A DNA stretch of 64,000 nt from Cohnella faecalis (lineage in GTDB: Bacteria > Bacillota > Bacilli > Paenibacillales > Paenibacillaceae), in the NCBI RefSeq assembly GCF_003570905.1, contig NZ_QXJM01000023.1, forward strand, positions 62,001-126,000, given 5' to 3'. A model generated the notes under the pieces. That model was not told the origin of the DNA and did no database searches. It saw nothing but the letters and a program-made list of their open reading frames with translations. Shown here piece by piece: positions 53,341 to 61,875 of this stretch (position 1 is its first letter; each line of letters begins with the position of its first letter). The position numbers and the translations under genes are program-made.

Positions 53341-53998
53341 GCTTCAAATCCTCCTTCGTTCAGATGACGAATAATGTCGTGGAACGTCTCGAACGGAACG
53401 TGCGGAAGGCCGAGCTCGCGGCATCTCTCGGTCAGGTGCGATCTTGAATAGACGAGATCGACAAGCTTCGCTCCCGCGAAATCGGTAATGCTGTCGCCGA
53501 TCAATATCCGATAGTAGCGGTCGGAAGGAAAGCGCCGGATAACCGCCGTCTTGCACATGCCGCAATCGTTCGAGCATTCGCCGTCGCAAGCGTGCGGCCA
53601 TGTGATGCGAATATTTTCGCCGCTGAAGTCGCTACCGTTGCAGTAAATATGATCGGCGGGAATGCCGAACGGCTCAAGCAGCGGATAGACGAAAAAATCA
53701 ATGCCGCCGCTCGTGACGAAAAATTCAACCTCGTGCTCCTTGCACCATTCGAGCAGCTCGGGAAGCCGGGGCGTATGCCCGCCGTTTCCAGCACGTAACG
53801 ACGAACGTCCTCTTTGCTGGAAGAAGGGAGGAGCGCGAACATTTCACCGACGCCCTGGCGGATCGATTTTGTCTCCGAGACGATGCCCCTGACGATCTCC
53901 TCCCAGCCCGGAGGGTTGAAATGCTTCATTAACGATACGATATTGTCGCTCAGCGTGATGGTGCCGTCAAAATCGCAAAACAAGACGGGCTTTCTCAT
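53337..53998 (-). pseudogene. mtnX: HK-MTPenyl-1-P phosphatase MtnX, one-base frameshift
   Basis: HAD-superfamily phosphatase of methionine salvage. The start FCDFDGTITLSDN has the nucleophile Asp. The frame is correct to VLETAGIRPGFP, then breaks. The rest (ELLEWCKEHEVEFFVTSGG, GIPADHIYCNGSDF, ILIGDSITDFAGAKLVDLVY) continues in another frame to 53337. One base restored at about 53759-53762 (coding TTCCCGAGC to TTCCCGGAGC) gives 220 aa. All HAD motifs are present, so a sequence error is likely. Coupled to mtnW and mtnB by ATGA overlaps. Confidence 0.88.
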
Positions 53999-55224
53999 GA
54001 TGTATGTACCCCCCAGCGCTCGATGGCAAGGCGCAGCTGTTCGTTGTTTTTCGCATACTCTTCAAGCGATTGTCCGGCGAGAACGGCGTCTACGGCTTGG
54101 CGAAAAGCTTGTCCGCCCGCGGCAGCTCCGTTCGGATGACCGTGCACGCCGCCGCCCGCGTTAACGACCACTTCCGTTCCGAAATCGCTCAGTATAAGAG
54201 GCGTTAGTCCCGGATGAATGCCGGCCGAAGGAACCGGAAACGCCTTCTTCTGCGGCAGTTCGTCGGTGACGAGCGCTTGCTGAACCGCCAGATTCTCTTC
54301 CTTCGGCATGACGACCGAGCCGTAAGGGGAAGGGAACAGCGATAGATCGGCTCCCGCGATCCGCATGAGCTTGCCGAGCAGCAACGGAGCCGCGATGCCG
54401 TGGTGCGCGGAAGGATAGTACGCTCCGGCCATAGCCGGGTGGGCCGCGATCGGCACATTAATGGCCGAATCGGCTGCCAGCTCGGCGAGGGCGTCGAAGC
54501 CGTAGGCGAGGACGTTGAACAGCAAGCCGTTCGCTCCGGCATCGATGGCGCGCAGCGCATTTTCGCGGAGCTTGAACGTCGAGCCCGTCAGGTTGGCGAA
54601 ATAGATCAGCTTCTGGCCGGTCGCTCTCTCCGCTTCGCGAGCGGCGTCCATGCATGCTTCGACGCGCTTTTCCAGAGGCGTAAGCGGGTTTTCGAACAAA
54701 ATTTCGTCATCCTTGATCAGGTCGACCCCGCCGAGAGCCTGTTGTAAAAATTGCTCGCGAAGACCGGCCAGATCATGGCCTATGACGGATTTGAAAATGC
54801 TCATGACGAGCGGACGATGCGGGACTCCGAGCAAGCCGCGAACGCCTTCGATTCCGAATTTCGGCCCCGGGAACGCGGACAGGAATTCGGCGGAAGGCTG
54901 CAAATCGAGCAGCTTGATTCGTCCGTCCATCGACAGCTTGCCGAAGACGGTGACGAGCAGGGCGGGAATGTCGCGGCTGAAGTTCGCGTCCGGATAAGCG
55001 ATCGTAATGTCCGCATAGCGCTCTCCAGGCTGTGCGCCGTCCGGCTCGTGTACGTCTACCGACACGACTTCCCCGAGATGCTTCTTCATATGCTGCTTGG
55101 CCGCTTCGGGCAGCTCGGTCCAACTGCCTACGGTCAGACCGACGGCGATGCCGGTCGCTTTTTTGTTGAAATCGGCTTTATCGTCATAGAGGCGGTAAGT
55201 CGCCTTCGAATAGGAGGAGTTCAT
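53995..55224 (-). CDS. mtnW: 2,3-Diketo-5-methylthiopentyl-1-phosphate enolase (RuBisCO-like)
   Basis: RuBisCO-like protein of methionine salvage, 409 aa. It keeps the lysine and acidic residues at the metal site (GGVDLIKDDEILFENP) and a phosphate-binding loop (GGGVHGHPNGAAAGG), but is shorter than true RuBisCO and its context is mtnX-mtnB. The start at 55224 follows GAAGGATTGCGAG on the minus strand. It begins 27 bp after proC ends, so readthrough from proBAC is possible. Confidence 0.94.
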   Translation of the reverse strand: MNSSYSKATYRLYDDKADFNKKATGIAVGLTVGSWTELPEAAKQHMKKHLGEVVSVDVHEPDGAQPGERYADITIAYPDANFSRDIPALLVTVFGKLSMDGRIKLLDLQPSAEFLSAFPGPKFGIEGVRGLLGVPHRPLVMSIFKSVIGHDLAGLREQFLQQALGGVDLIKDDEILFENPLTPLEKRVEACMDAAREAERATGQKLIYFANLTGSTFKLRENALRAIDAGANGLLFNVLAYGFDALAELAADSAINVPIAAHPAMAGAYYPSAHHGIAAPLLLGKLMRIAGADLSLFPSPYGSVVMPKEENLAVQQALVTDELPQKKAFPVPSAGIHPGLTPLILSDFGTEVVVNAGGGVHGHPNGAAAGGQAFRQAVDAVLAGQSLEEYAKNNEQLRLAIERWGVHTS

Positions 55225-55251
55225 CTTCTCGCAATCCTTCTTTCCTGATCT

Positions 55252-56124
55252 TTACGATTTGGACGCTTCTTCGCGGATGGCGGCGCCCAGCTCCCGCGCG
55301 CGCTCGGCGCAGCGGACGATCGCTTTGTTCATGCCTTCCTGAAAAGAGAACGACTCCAGCGTCTCGATAGCCGCTTGCGTCGTTCCGTTCGGCGACGTCA
55401 CTTTGCGGCGAAGCTCGGCGGGATCTTCACCCGTCAGGCGAACCATCTCGGATGCGCCGCGAACCGTTTGGATCGTAAGATCGCGCGCCGCTTCAGGCGT
55501 GAGACCAAGCTCCACGCCGGCCTGGATCATCGCTTCCATTAAGTAATAGACATAAGCAGGCCCGCTTCCGGACACGCCGTTCACCGCTTCGATGAGAGGC
55601 TCCTCTACGACGGATGTCATGCCGACGGCGTCAAACATCGCCAGCGTCAGCTCGCGATGCGTGGAGGTGACGGAGTCGGAGAAGCTAATGCCCGTAGCGC
55701 CAAGGCCGATCGTACTGGACGTGTTCGGCATCGTACGCGCAATCGGCCTTTTGCCGCCCAGCAGCTGTTCGATCGTAGCGATCGGGAGACCCGCGATGAC
55801 GGAGACGATCAATTGGTCGGGACGAAGCAGCGGAGCAAGCGAACGAATGGCTGCAGCCGCATCCTTCGGCTTCATGCCGAGGACGACGACATCCGCTTCT
55901 TTCAAGCCGCGCTGTTTGGCCGTATCGTCTCCGGCGCCGATGACGCCGTAGCGGCTCTCCAGCTCGCGAAGACGTTCGGCGTTCTGGCGGTTCGAGACGG
56001 TAATCCGCTCGGGAGCGGTCAGCTTGCCTTCCACGAGCCCGCGGAAAATCGCTTCCGCCATCGAACCGGCTCCATAAAAATAAATCGTCGCATTCCCCAG
56101 CGGGGAAGAAGTAACAGCGCTCAT
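55252..56124 (-). CDS. proC: Pyrroline-5-carboxylate reductase
   Basis: Last step of proline synthesis. The 290-aa protein has a nucleotide-binding YFYGAGSMAEAIFRGL, VVLGMKPKD, the SVIAGLPIATIEQLL segment, RTMPNTSSTIGLGATGI and the C-terminal GSGPAYVYYLMEAMIQAGV with KVTSPNGTT. It follows proA by 20 bp. proB-proA-proC form a complete glutamate-to-proline operon under the T-box leader. Confidence 0.96.
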   Translation of the reverse strand: MSAVTSSPLGNATIYFYGAGSMAEAIFRGLVEGKLTAPERITVSNRQNAERLRELESRYGVIGAGDDTAKQRGLKEADVVVLGMKPKDAAAAIRSLAPLLRPDQLIVSVIAGLPIATIEQLLGGKRPIARTMPNTSSTIGLGATGISFSDSVTSTHRELTLAMFDAVGMTSVVEEPLIEAVNGVSGSGPAYVYYLMEAMIQAGVELGLTPEAARDLTIQTVRGASEMVRLTGEDPAELRRKVTSPNGTTQAAIETLESFSFQEGMNKAIVRCAERARELGAAIREEASKS

Positions 56125-56144
56125 CGGTTTAATCTCCTTCTTGA

Positions 56145-57392
56145 TCAGCCTCGGGTTTGTCCGGTTCCGACGACTTTATATTTCGTAGAAGTCAGCGCAG
56201 GCAGCCCCATCGGTCCGCGAGCGTGAAGCTTCTGGGTGCTAATGCCGATTTCGGCGCCGAAGCCGAATTCGAAGCCGTCGGTAAATCGCGTAGATGCATT
56301 ATGGTAGACGGCCGCGGCGTCGACTTCCTGCAGGAAGCGGTCTGCGTTCGCTTGCGACTCGGTCACGATACATTCGGAATGCATCGTTCCAAAGCGGCGA
56401 ATATGGGCAAGAGCCTCATCCAAACCGTCCACTACTTTGATGTTCAAAATGTAGTCGTTATATTCCGTTGCGTAATTTTCGTCGGTTGCGGGCTTGATTT
56501 CCGGAGCGAGCTTCGCCGTTATTTCGCAGCCGCGCAGCTCGACGTTCAGCTCGCGGAATTTGGCCGCGAGGGCGGGGAGATGACCGGCTGCGAAGCCGGA
56601 TTCGAGCAGCAGCGTTTCCATTGAATTGCAGACGGAAGGGCGCTGAACCTTGGCATTGACGGCAATCGCTTCGGCCATTCCGTAATCGGCCGAGTTCTCG
56701 ACGTAAGTATGGCAAATACCGGCTCCCGTCTCGATGACGGGCACGGTTGCGTTTTGGACGACGTTTTGGATGAGGGATGCGCCGCCTCTTGGAATGATGA
56801 CGTCCAGCAGTCCGTTCAGCTTGAGCATTTCGTCGACGGAGCTGCGCGAGGCGTCTTCGATCATTTGCAGCGATTCGGGCGGCATAGCCGTCGCGGACAT
56901 CGCGCCGCGCAGCACCTCGGCAATGCGGCGATTGGACGAAAGGGCGGCGGAGCCTCCGCGCAGAACGACGGCATTGCCCGTCTTCAGGCAGAGAGCGGCG
57001 GCATCTACGGTAACGTTGGGACGAGCCTCGTAGATCATGCCGATGACGCCGAGCGGAACGCGGCTTTTGACGATGCGAAGACCGTTCGGACGTTCGAACG
57101 CTTCGAGCACATCGCCGACCGGATCGGGCAGCTCGACGACTTGCCTTACGCCGTCCGCGATGGCGGCGATTCTGTCGGGCGTGAGCCTCAGCCGGTCGAG
57201 CATGGACGGAGACGTTCCGTTCGCCCGTCCGCGCTCCAAATCCTCCTCGTTCGCAGCAATCAAGGAAGCTTGCTCGGTTATTAGCGCATCGGCCATATGC
57301 AGCAGCGCTTCGTTCTTCTGTTCGGTCGTCAAGCGGTTCAACACGGCTGCCGCTTCTTTGGCCAGCGTCGCTTTCGTTACGACTTCGCTCAT
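56145..57392 (-). CDS. proA: Gamma-glutamyl phosphate reductase
   Basis: NADPH-dependent reduction of glutamyl-5-phosphate. The 415-aa aldehyde-dehydrogenase fold has IYEARPNVTVDAAALCLKTG, the LRGGSAALSSNRR segment, PRGGASLIQNVVQNA and the catalytic cysteine in VQRPSVCNSMETLL. Start 57392 follows AAGGAGGCGGAG and overlaps the proB stop as ATGA; the frame is open 13 codons further into proB. Confidence 0.97.
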   Translation of the reverse strand: MSEVVTKATLAKEAAAVLNRLTTEQKNEALLHMADALITEQASLIAANEEDLERGRANGTSPSMLDRLRLTPDRIAAIADGVRQVVELPDPVGDVLEAFERPNGLRIVKSRVPLGVIGMIYEARPNVTVDAAALCLKTGNAVVLRGGSAALSSNRRIAEVLRGAMSATAMPPESLQMIEDASRSSVDEMLKLNGLLDVIIPRGGASLIQNVVQNATVPVIETGAGICHTYVENSADYGMAEAIAVNAKVQRPSVCNSMETLLLESGFAAGHLPALAAKFRELNVELRGCEITAKLAPEIKPATDENYATEYNDYILNIKVVDGLDEALAHIRRFGTMHSECIVTESQANADRFLQEVDAAAVYHNASTRFTDGFEFGFGAEIGISTQKLHARGPMGLPALTSTKYKVVGTGQTRG

Positions 57393-58513
57393 TTGCTCTC
57401 CGCCTCCTTCATAATAGGGGTCGCGACCCATTCGTCGCGATGAATGACTTCAATGCGGGTTGTTTCGATGCGCCGTCTGGCTTCCTCGCTCGAAAGTCCG
57501 GCTACGGCTGTAATTTGCCAGGAGGCGTAATTGGATAGTCCGCGTCCAAGCACTCTGCCGTCGGCATCGACGACTTCGACGACGTCTCCGGGATGGAAGT
57601 CGCCCTCCGCAGAGGAGACGCCGGCCGGGAGCAGGCTGCGCCCTCCGTGCAGCAGCGCTTCTTCCGCTCCGTTGTCGACGACGATCCGTCCTTGCGGAAC
57701 GGAGAGGAAGCCGATCCACTGTTTTTTGGAGGACAGGGAGTGGAGGGAGGAGGAGAAATACGTTCCTCGACCGGATCCCGCGAAAGCGGCTTTCAGATCG
57801 CCTTCGTCGGCTACGCTTCCGATGAAGGTGCTGACGCCGCCTTGCATCGCGATGCGTGCCGCCTCGATTTTCGAGCGCATGCCGCCTGTTCCTACGGATG
57901 ACCCGGCTCCTCCTGCGATCCGGTACAGCTCGTCGGAGATGACGTCGACTCTCTCGATCTTGACCGCTTCCGGCGATATGCGCGGGTCTGCGGTGTACAG
58001 ACCGTCCATATCCGTCAATATGTACAGTCCGTCGGCTTTGACGAGGTTGGCGACGAGAGCGGATAGCGAATCGTTTTCCCCGAACTTGAGCTCGTCTATC
58101 GCTACCGTGTCGTTTTCGTTAATGATAGGAACGACTCGCTGCTTCAGCAGCTCCTCGATCGTGCGATGGGCGTTCTGCGCGCGCCCACGATTGCTGAAAT
58201 CAGGACGAGTCAGCAAAATTTGAGCGACGGCGATTCCTTCTGCTCCGAACGCTTCTTGATAGGCTTCCATGAGCAGCGCTTGACCGACTGCGGCTGCCGC
58301 TTGCTTTTCGTGCATGAGCTTCGGTCTTGAGGTATACCCAATCCGGCGAAATCCTGCGGCTACAGCGCCGGACGTAACTAACAGCACCTGATTGTCCGCT
58401 GCCTGCAAAGCCCCGAGCTCGCGGGCGAAAAATCGGACCTTGTCGCGATTAAGACCGCCTTCGTCGGAAGTCAGAGAGCTGCTGCCGATTTTGACTACGA
58501 TTCGCTTGGCCAT
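57389..58513 (-). CDS. proB: Glutamate 5-kinase with C-terminal PUA domain
   Basis: Phosphorylates glutamate, the first and feedback-controlled step of proline synthesis. The 374-aa protein has the amino-acid kinase domain (VVKIGSSSLTSDEGGLN, LVTSGAVAAGFRRIGY, INENDTVAIDELKFGENDSL, GTGGMRSKIEAARIAM) and a PUA domain (about residues 280-365, starting RIVVDNGAEEALLHGG). The start is preceded by GAAAGGATG on the minus strand. Expression is set by the T-box leader. Confidence 0.97.
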   Translation of the reverse strand: MAKRIVVKIGSSSLTSDEGGLNRDKVRFFARELGALQAADNQVLLVTSGAVAAGFRRIGYTSRPKLMHEKQAAAAVGQALLMEAYQEAFGAEGIAVAQILLTRPDFSNRGRAQNAHRTIEELLKQRVVPIINENDTVAIDELKFGENDSLSALVANLVKADGLYILTDMDGLYTADPRISPEAVKIERVDVISDELYRIAGGAGSSVGTGGMRSKIEAARIAMQGGVSTFIGSVADEGDLKAAFAGSGRGTYFSSSLHSLSSKKQWIGFLSVPQGRIVVDNGAEEALLHGGRSLLPAGVSSAEGDFHPGDVVEVVDADGRVLGRGLSNYASWQITAVAGLSSEEARRRIETTRIEVIHRDEWVATPIMKEAESK

Positions 58514-58550
58514 CGTAACTTTTCATCCTTTCGCAGTTCCGGGAAAATAC

Positions 58551-58582
58551 AAAAAGCTTCCGTCCGATAAAGGACGGAAGCT
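58551..58582 (-). terminator. T-box terminator of proBAC
   Basis: On the minus strand AGCTTCCGTCC and GGACGGAAGCT form an 11-bp perfect stem with a 6-nt loop, followed by TTTTT. Confidence 0.93.
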
Positions 58583-58840
58583 GAGCATCCGCGGTACCAC
58601 CTTCATTGACGACGCATCGCTCCCGCGAGGTCGTCCACTCTTGCTCCCGGTAACAGCGGGCGCTGTCCGGCTCGTCGCCGGCCGCTCAGGGTCTGGGGGG
58701 CGGGGTCATGGCAAATTCTCGCAGCCTGTCGGAATTTGCTCTCTGGTCATGCCCGGTTCCGCTTTGTTTCCCGTCGAAGCGTTTCGTTCGGTTGCGCCTC
58801 GTTGCCGGGGCGCGAATTAACCTAAGAATACCATGCGCCG
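58551..58840 (-). promoter_or_regulatory. T-box leader of proBAC
   Basis: Leader RNA read by uncharged tRNA. The conserved T-box sequence GGTGGTACCGCGG (58601-58589, minus) lies just before the terminator and can pair with its left side as antiterminator. The stem I signature AGAGAGC (58744-58738) is followed by GGCTGCGAGA, the distal-loop type. Proline is the expected amino acid. Candidate specifier triplets CCC or CCU lie in AGACCCTGAG (about 58694-58685), but I could not fix the register. A -10 TACAAT (58852-58847) with a weak TTCGGA 18 bp upstream puts the start near 58840. Confidence 0.88.
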
Positions 58841-58960
58841 CCCGCTATTGTAAAGGAACGATAGCCGTCTCCGAAGGGAGCGAACCGCATGGAGTCCGTG
58901 CTCGGCAGTCATTTGGAAAGTCAGCGCAGCTCTTGAGCGGAGGTGTCAAAGCCAAAGTGC

Positions 58961-59650
58961 GCCAACAGCGGTACCACGTACCATACATCGAACAGAGAAA
59001 GCGCGCCAACAGTGGTACCACGTACCATACATCAAGCGAAAGTTAGCCAAAGCGCGCCAACAGTGGTACCACGTACCATACATCAAGCGAGAGTTAGTCA
59101 AAGCGCGCCAACAGTGGTACCCAGTACCATACATCGAACAGAAGTTAGTCAAAGCGCGCCAACAGTGGTACCCAGTACCATACATCGAACAGAAGTTAGC
59201 CAAAGCACGCCGACAGTGGTACCCAGTACCATACATCGAACAGAAGTTAGCGAAAGCGCACCAACAGTGGTACCCAGTACCATACATCAAGCGAAAGTTA
59301 GCGAAAGCGCGCCAACAGCGGTACCACGTACCATACATCAAGCGAAAGTTAGCGAAAGCGCGCCAACAGCGGTACCACGTACCATACATCGAACGGAAGT
59401 TAGCGAAAGCGCGCCAACAGCGGTACCACGTACCATACATCGAACGGAAGTTAGCGAAAGCGCGCCAACAGCGGTACCACGTACCATACATCGATCGGAA
59501 GTTAGCGAAAGCGCGCCAACAGCGGTACCACGTACCATACATCAAGCGAAAGTTAGCGAAAGCGTACCAACAGTGGTACCCCGTACCGTACATCAAGCGA
59601 AAGTTAGCCAAAGCGCGCCAACAGCGGTACCCAGTACCCTACGTCGAACG
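58961..59650. repeat. Tandem array 2: 14 units of exactly 51 bp
   Basis: GCCAACAG-type unit starts lie at 58961, 59005, 59056, 59107, 59158, 59209, 59260, 59311, 59362, 59413, 59464, 59515, 59566 and 59617. Apart from the first step (44 bp) every spacing is exactly 51 bp. The unit reads AGCGCGCCAACAGCGGTACC, then ACGTACCATACATCGAACGG, then AAGTTAGCGAA. It contains GGTAC-CAC-GTACC, a small inverted repeat. The middle units are nearly identical, which indicates recent expansion. The last unit runs into the final codons of mtnE. Both strands stay open for more than 200 codons only because 51 is a multiple of 3. Confidence 0.96.
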
Positions 59651-60852
59651 TTGAGCCGCCTTGGCGGGCTCATTCCGAAAATGTAAGCCAAGCCGCCCGA
59701 TCCGTTCCGCGGCTTCGCGCAAGCGGCTTTCCGGGGCAAGAAGCCCGAGACGGACGTAGCCTTCGCCGCTGGTGCCGAAGCCGTTGCCCGGCGCGACGAC
59801 GATGTCGGCTTTTTCGAGGAGCAGGTCGGAGAACTCCATCGACGTGTAGCCCGCCGGTACGGGAAGCCAGCAGAAGAACGAGCCGGCCGGCTTGTCGGCA
59901 TGCCAGCCGATGGACGCAAGCGCGTCGTACAACGTGTTCCGGCGCCGCTCGTAAGTGGCGACCAGCTCTTCCACCGACTGCTGCGGACCCGTCAGCGCTT
60001 CGGCCGCGGCTTCCTGAATGCCGCCGAACAGGCTGCAATAGTAATGATCCTGAATGAGATTGATCATTTCGACGATCTGGCTGTTGCCCAGAGCGAAGCC
60101 GACGCGCCAGCCCGCCATGTTGTACGTTTTGGACAGTGTGTAGAACTCGACGCCGACTTCCTTCGCGCCAGGCGTCTCCAGGAAGCTGATTGGCTTGACA
60201 TCGTCGAACCCGAGGGCACCGTATGCAAAATCGCTTGCGACGACAACGCCGTTTTCGCGGGCGAAGGCGACCGTTTCTTCGTAAAATTCACGGGAAGCCG
60301 TCGCAGCCGTCGGATTGTTCGGATAATTAAGGAACATGAGCTTGGCGCGCTTGACCGCTTCCGGATCGAGCGCTTTATAATCCGGTAAAAATCCGTTTTT
60401 CGCGAGAAGAGGCATGAAGGACATTTCCGCGCCCGCCAGCGCGACGCCGGACCAATAGTCGGGATAGCCGGGGTCGGGAACGAGACAGACGTCGCCGGGA
60501 TTGAGCAGGCATTGGCTTATTTCCACCAATCCCGTTTTGCCTCCAAACAAGATGGCGACTTCTTTGACCGGATCGAGCTCGACGCCGTAATCCTCCTTGT
60601 AGCGCTTGGCGACGGCTTCCTTCAGGAACGGAAATCCGCGAAACGGGGATACTTATGGTAGAGAGGATTGTCCGATGCGGCTTTCATTCGATCGACGATG
60701 TTCGCAGGCGTCGGCAAATCCGGGTTGCCCTGCCCGAGATTGATGACATCGTGGCCTAAGGCGATACGAGCGCTCGCTTTGGCGGCGAGAGCGGCGAAAA
60801 ACTGCTCCGGCAGCGTATTCAGCCGGGAAGCGGGAGTAATGGCGAAAGACAT
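59639..60852 (-). pseudogene. mtnE: Methionine-salvage aminotransferase MtnE, one-base frameshift
   Basis: Class I/II PLP aminotransferase that makes methionine from 2-oxo-4-methylthiobutyrate in salvage. The N-terminal part (PEQFFAALAAKASARIALG, GHDVINLGQGNPDLPTP) is in one frame up to DNPLYHKYP. The rest (FGGKTGLVEISQCLLNPGD, LNYPNNPTAATASREFYEE, the PLP lysine in YTLSKTYNMAGWRVGFALG) is in another. One C added to the C run at 60645-60648 restores a 404-aa protein through PPFRGFPFLKEAVAKRYKED. It resembles B. subtilis MtnE and is divergent from mtnU, as expected. Its last codons lie in array 2. Confidence 0.87.
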
Positions 60853-60945
60853 GTATCGATTCACGCTCCGATTAATTTGATAGGGATAGATTGAATGTAG
60901 CATACAAAAGCGGCAATCGGCAACGGATTCGCGCACCTGTCCGTA

Positions 60946-60974
60946 TTGCCTCAATGTCATCCATCGGGTACGAT
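60946..60974 (+). promoter_or_regulatory. Candidate promoter of mtnU
   Basis: TTGCCT (60946-60951), a 17-bp spacer and TACGAT (60969-60974), about 58 bp before the start codon. No SAM riboswitch is visible in this intergenic region. Confidence 0.4.
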
Positions 60975-61031
60975 AGTTTCATAATTATGCTCGCATTTGA
61001 GTCCCGCGACGACAAAGGAATGATTAATTCG

Positions 61032-61829
61032 ATGAACAGTGTCTTGAAGCTGGCCGTTATCCAGATGAATATTGAAGCGGGAAATCCCGACGCCAACTAC
61101 GCGAAGGCGCAGCGCTATCTTGACGAAGCGGTGGCGGCCGAGTCGAAGCCGGACGTCATTGTCCTTCCCGAAATGTGGAATACCGGCTATGCGCTGACTG
61201 AAATTCAACAGTTGGCCGACCCGCGCGGACAACGAACGAAAGCGATGATTTCCGAATTTTGCCGTCGACATGCCGTTAACGTCATTGCGGGCTCGATCTC
61301 CGAACACCGCGGCGACGGCGTTACGAATACGATCTACGCGTTCGACCGCGAAGGGAAAGAAGTGCTGGAATATTCGAAAATCCATCTGTTCCAGCTGATG
61401 AACGAGCATTTGCACTTGCAAGCCGGAGATGCAGCTGGAGCTTTCACGCTTGAGAGCGCACCGGCCGCCGCTATGATTTGTTACGATATCCGGTTTCCGG
61501 AGCTTGCCCGCAAGCTTGCTCTCGGCGGAGCCAAAATTTTGTTCGTGCCCGCCGAGTGGCCTCACCCAAGGCTTCACCACTGGAGAACGCTTCTTCAAGC
61601 GAGAGCGATCGAAAATCAAATGTATGTCGTCTCGTGCAACACGGTCGGAGAAAGCGGCGGAACGTCCTTCTTCGGGCATTCGATGGTAATCGACCCATGG
61701 GGCGAAGTTCTTGCGGAAGCGGCCGAGGAAGAAACCATCGTTCGGGCCGAAGTCGATCTGGGTCTGGCCGACGAAGTGCGCGGACGCATTCCCGTGTTTT
61801 CCGATCGCAGACCGGCTTTATATGAATGA
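61032..61829 (+). CDS. mtnU: Carbon-nitrogen hydrolase MtnU (omega-amidase type)
   Basis: Nitrilase-family amidase of 265 aa. In methionine salvage it is thought to hydrolyse the 2-oxo-acid amide left when MtnE uses glutamine. The catalytic Glu is in VIVLPEMWNTGYAL, Lys in LEYSKIHLFQLM and Cys in MICYDIRFPELAR. The start at 61032 is about 11 nt after AAAGGA; the frame is open from 60891 through the promoter region. It is divergent from mtnE. Confidence 0.92.
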   Translation: MNSVLKLAVIQMNIEAGNPDANYAKAQRYLDEAVAAESKPDVIVLPEMWNTGYALTEIQQLADPRGQRTKAMISEFCRRHAVNVIAGSISEHRGDGVTNTIYAFDREGKEVLEYSKIHLFQLMNEHLHLQAGDAAGAFTLESAPAAAMICYDIRFPELARKLALGGAKILFVPAEWPHPRLHHWRTLLQARAIENQMYVVSCNTVGESGGTSFFGHSMVIDPWGEVLAEAAEEETIVRAEVDLGLADEVRGRIPVFSDRRPALYE

Positions 61830-61835
61830 ATAATG

Positions 61836-61867
61836 AAAAAGGGGTGACCGGCGCGTCTCCCTCTTTT
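61836..61867. terminator. Bidirectional terminator between mtnU and the LysR gene
   Basis: AAAAAGGGGTGAC faces GTCTCCCTCTTTTTTT with small mismatches around CGGCGC. T tracts flank the stem on both strands, suiting the convergent genes. Confidence 0.7.
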
Positions 61868-61875
61868 TTTGCCCA

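Noticed and set aside
58961..59650. CRISPR array or repetitive surface protein gene
   Set aside because: There are no unique spacers. Both strands are open only because the unit is a multiple of 3, and there is no convincing start signal or signal peptide.
60853..61031. SAM riboswitch between mtnE and mtnU
   Set aside because: No S-box core sequence or terminator is present in the 180-bp gap.
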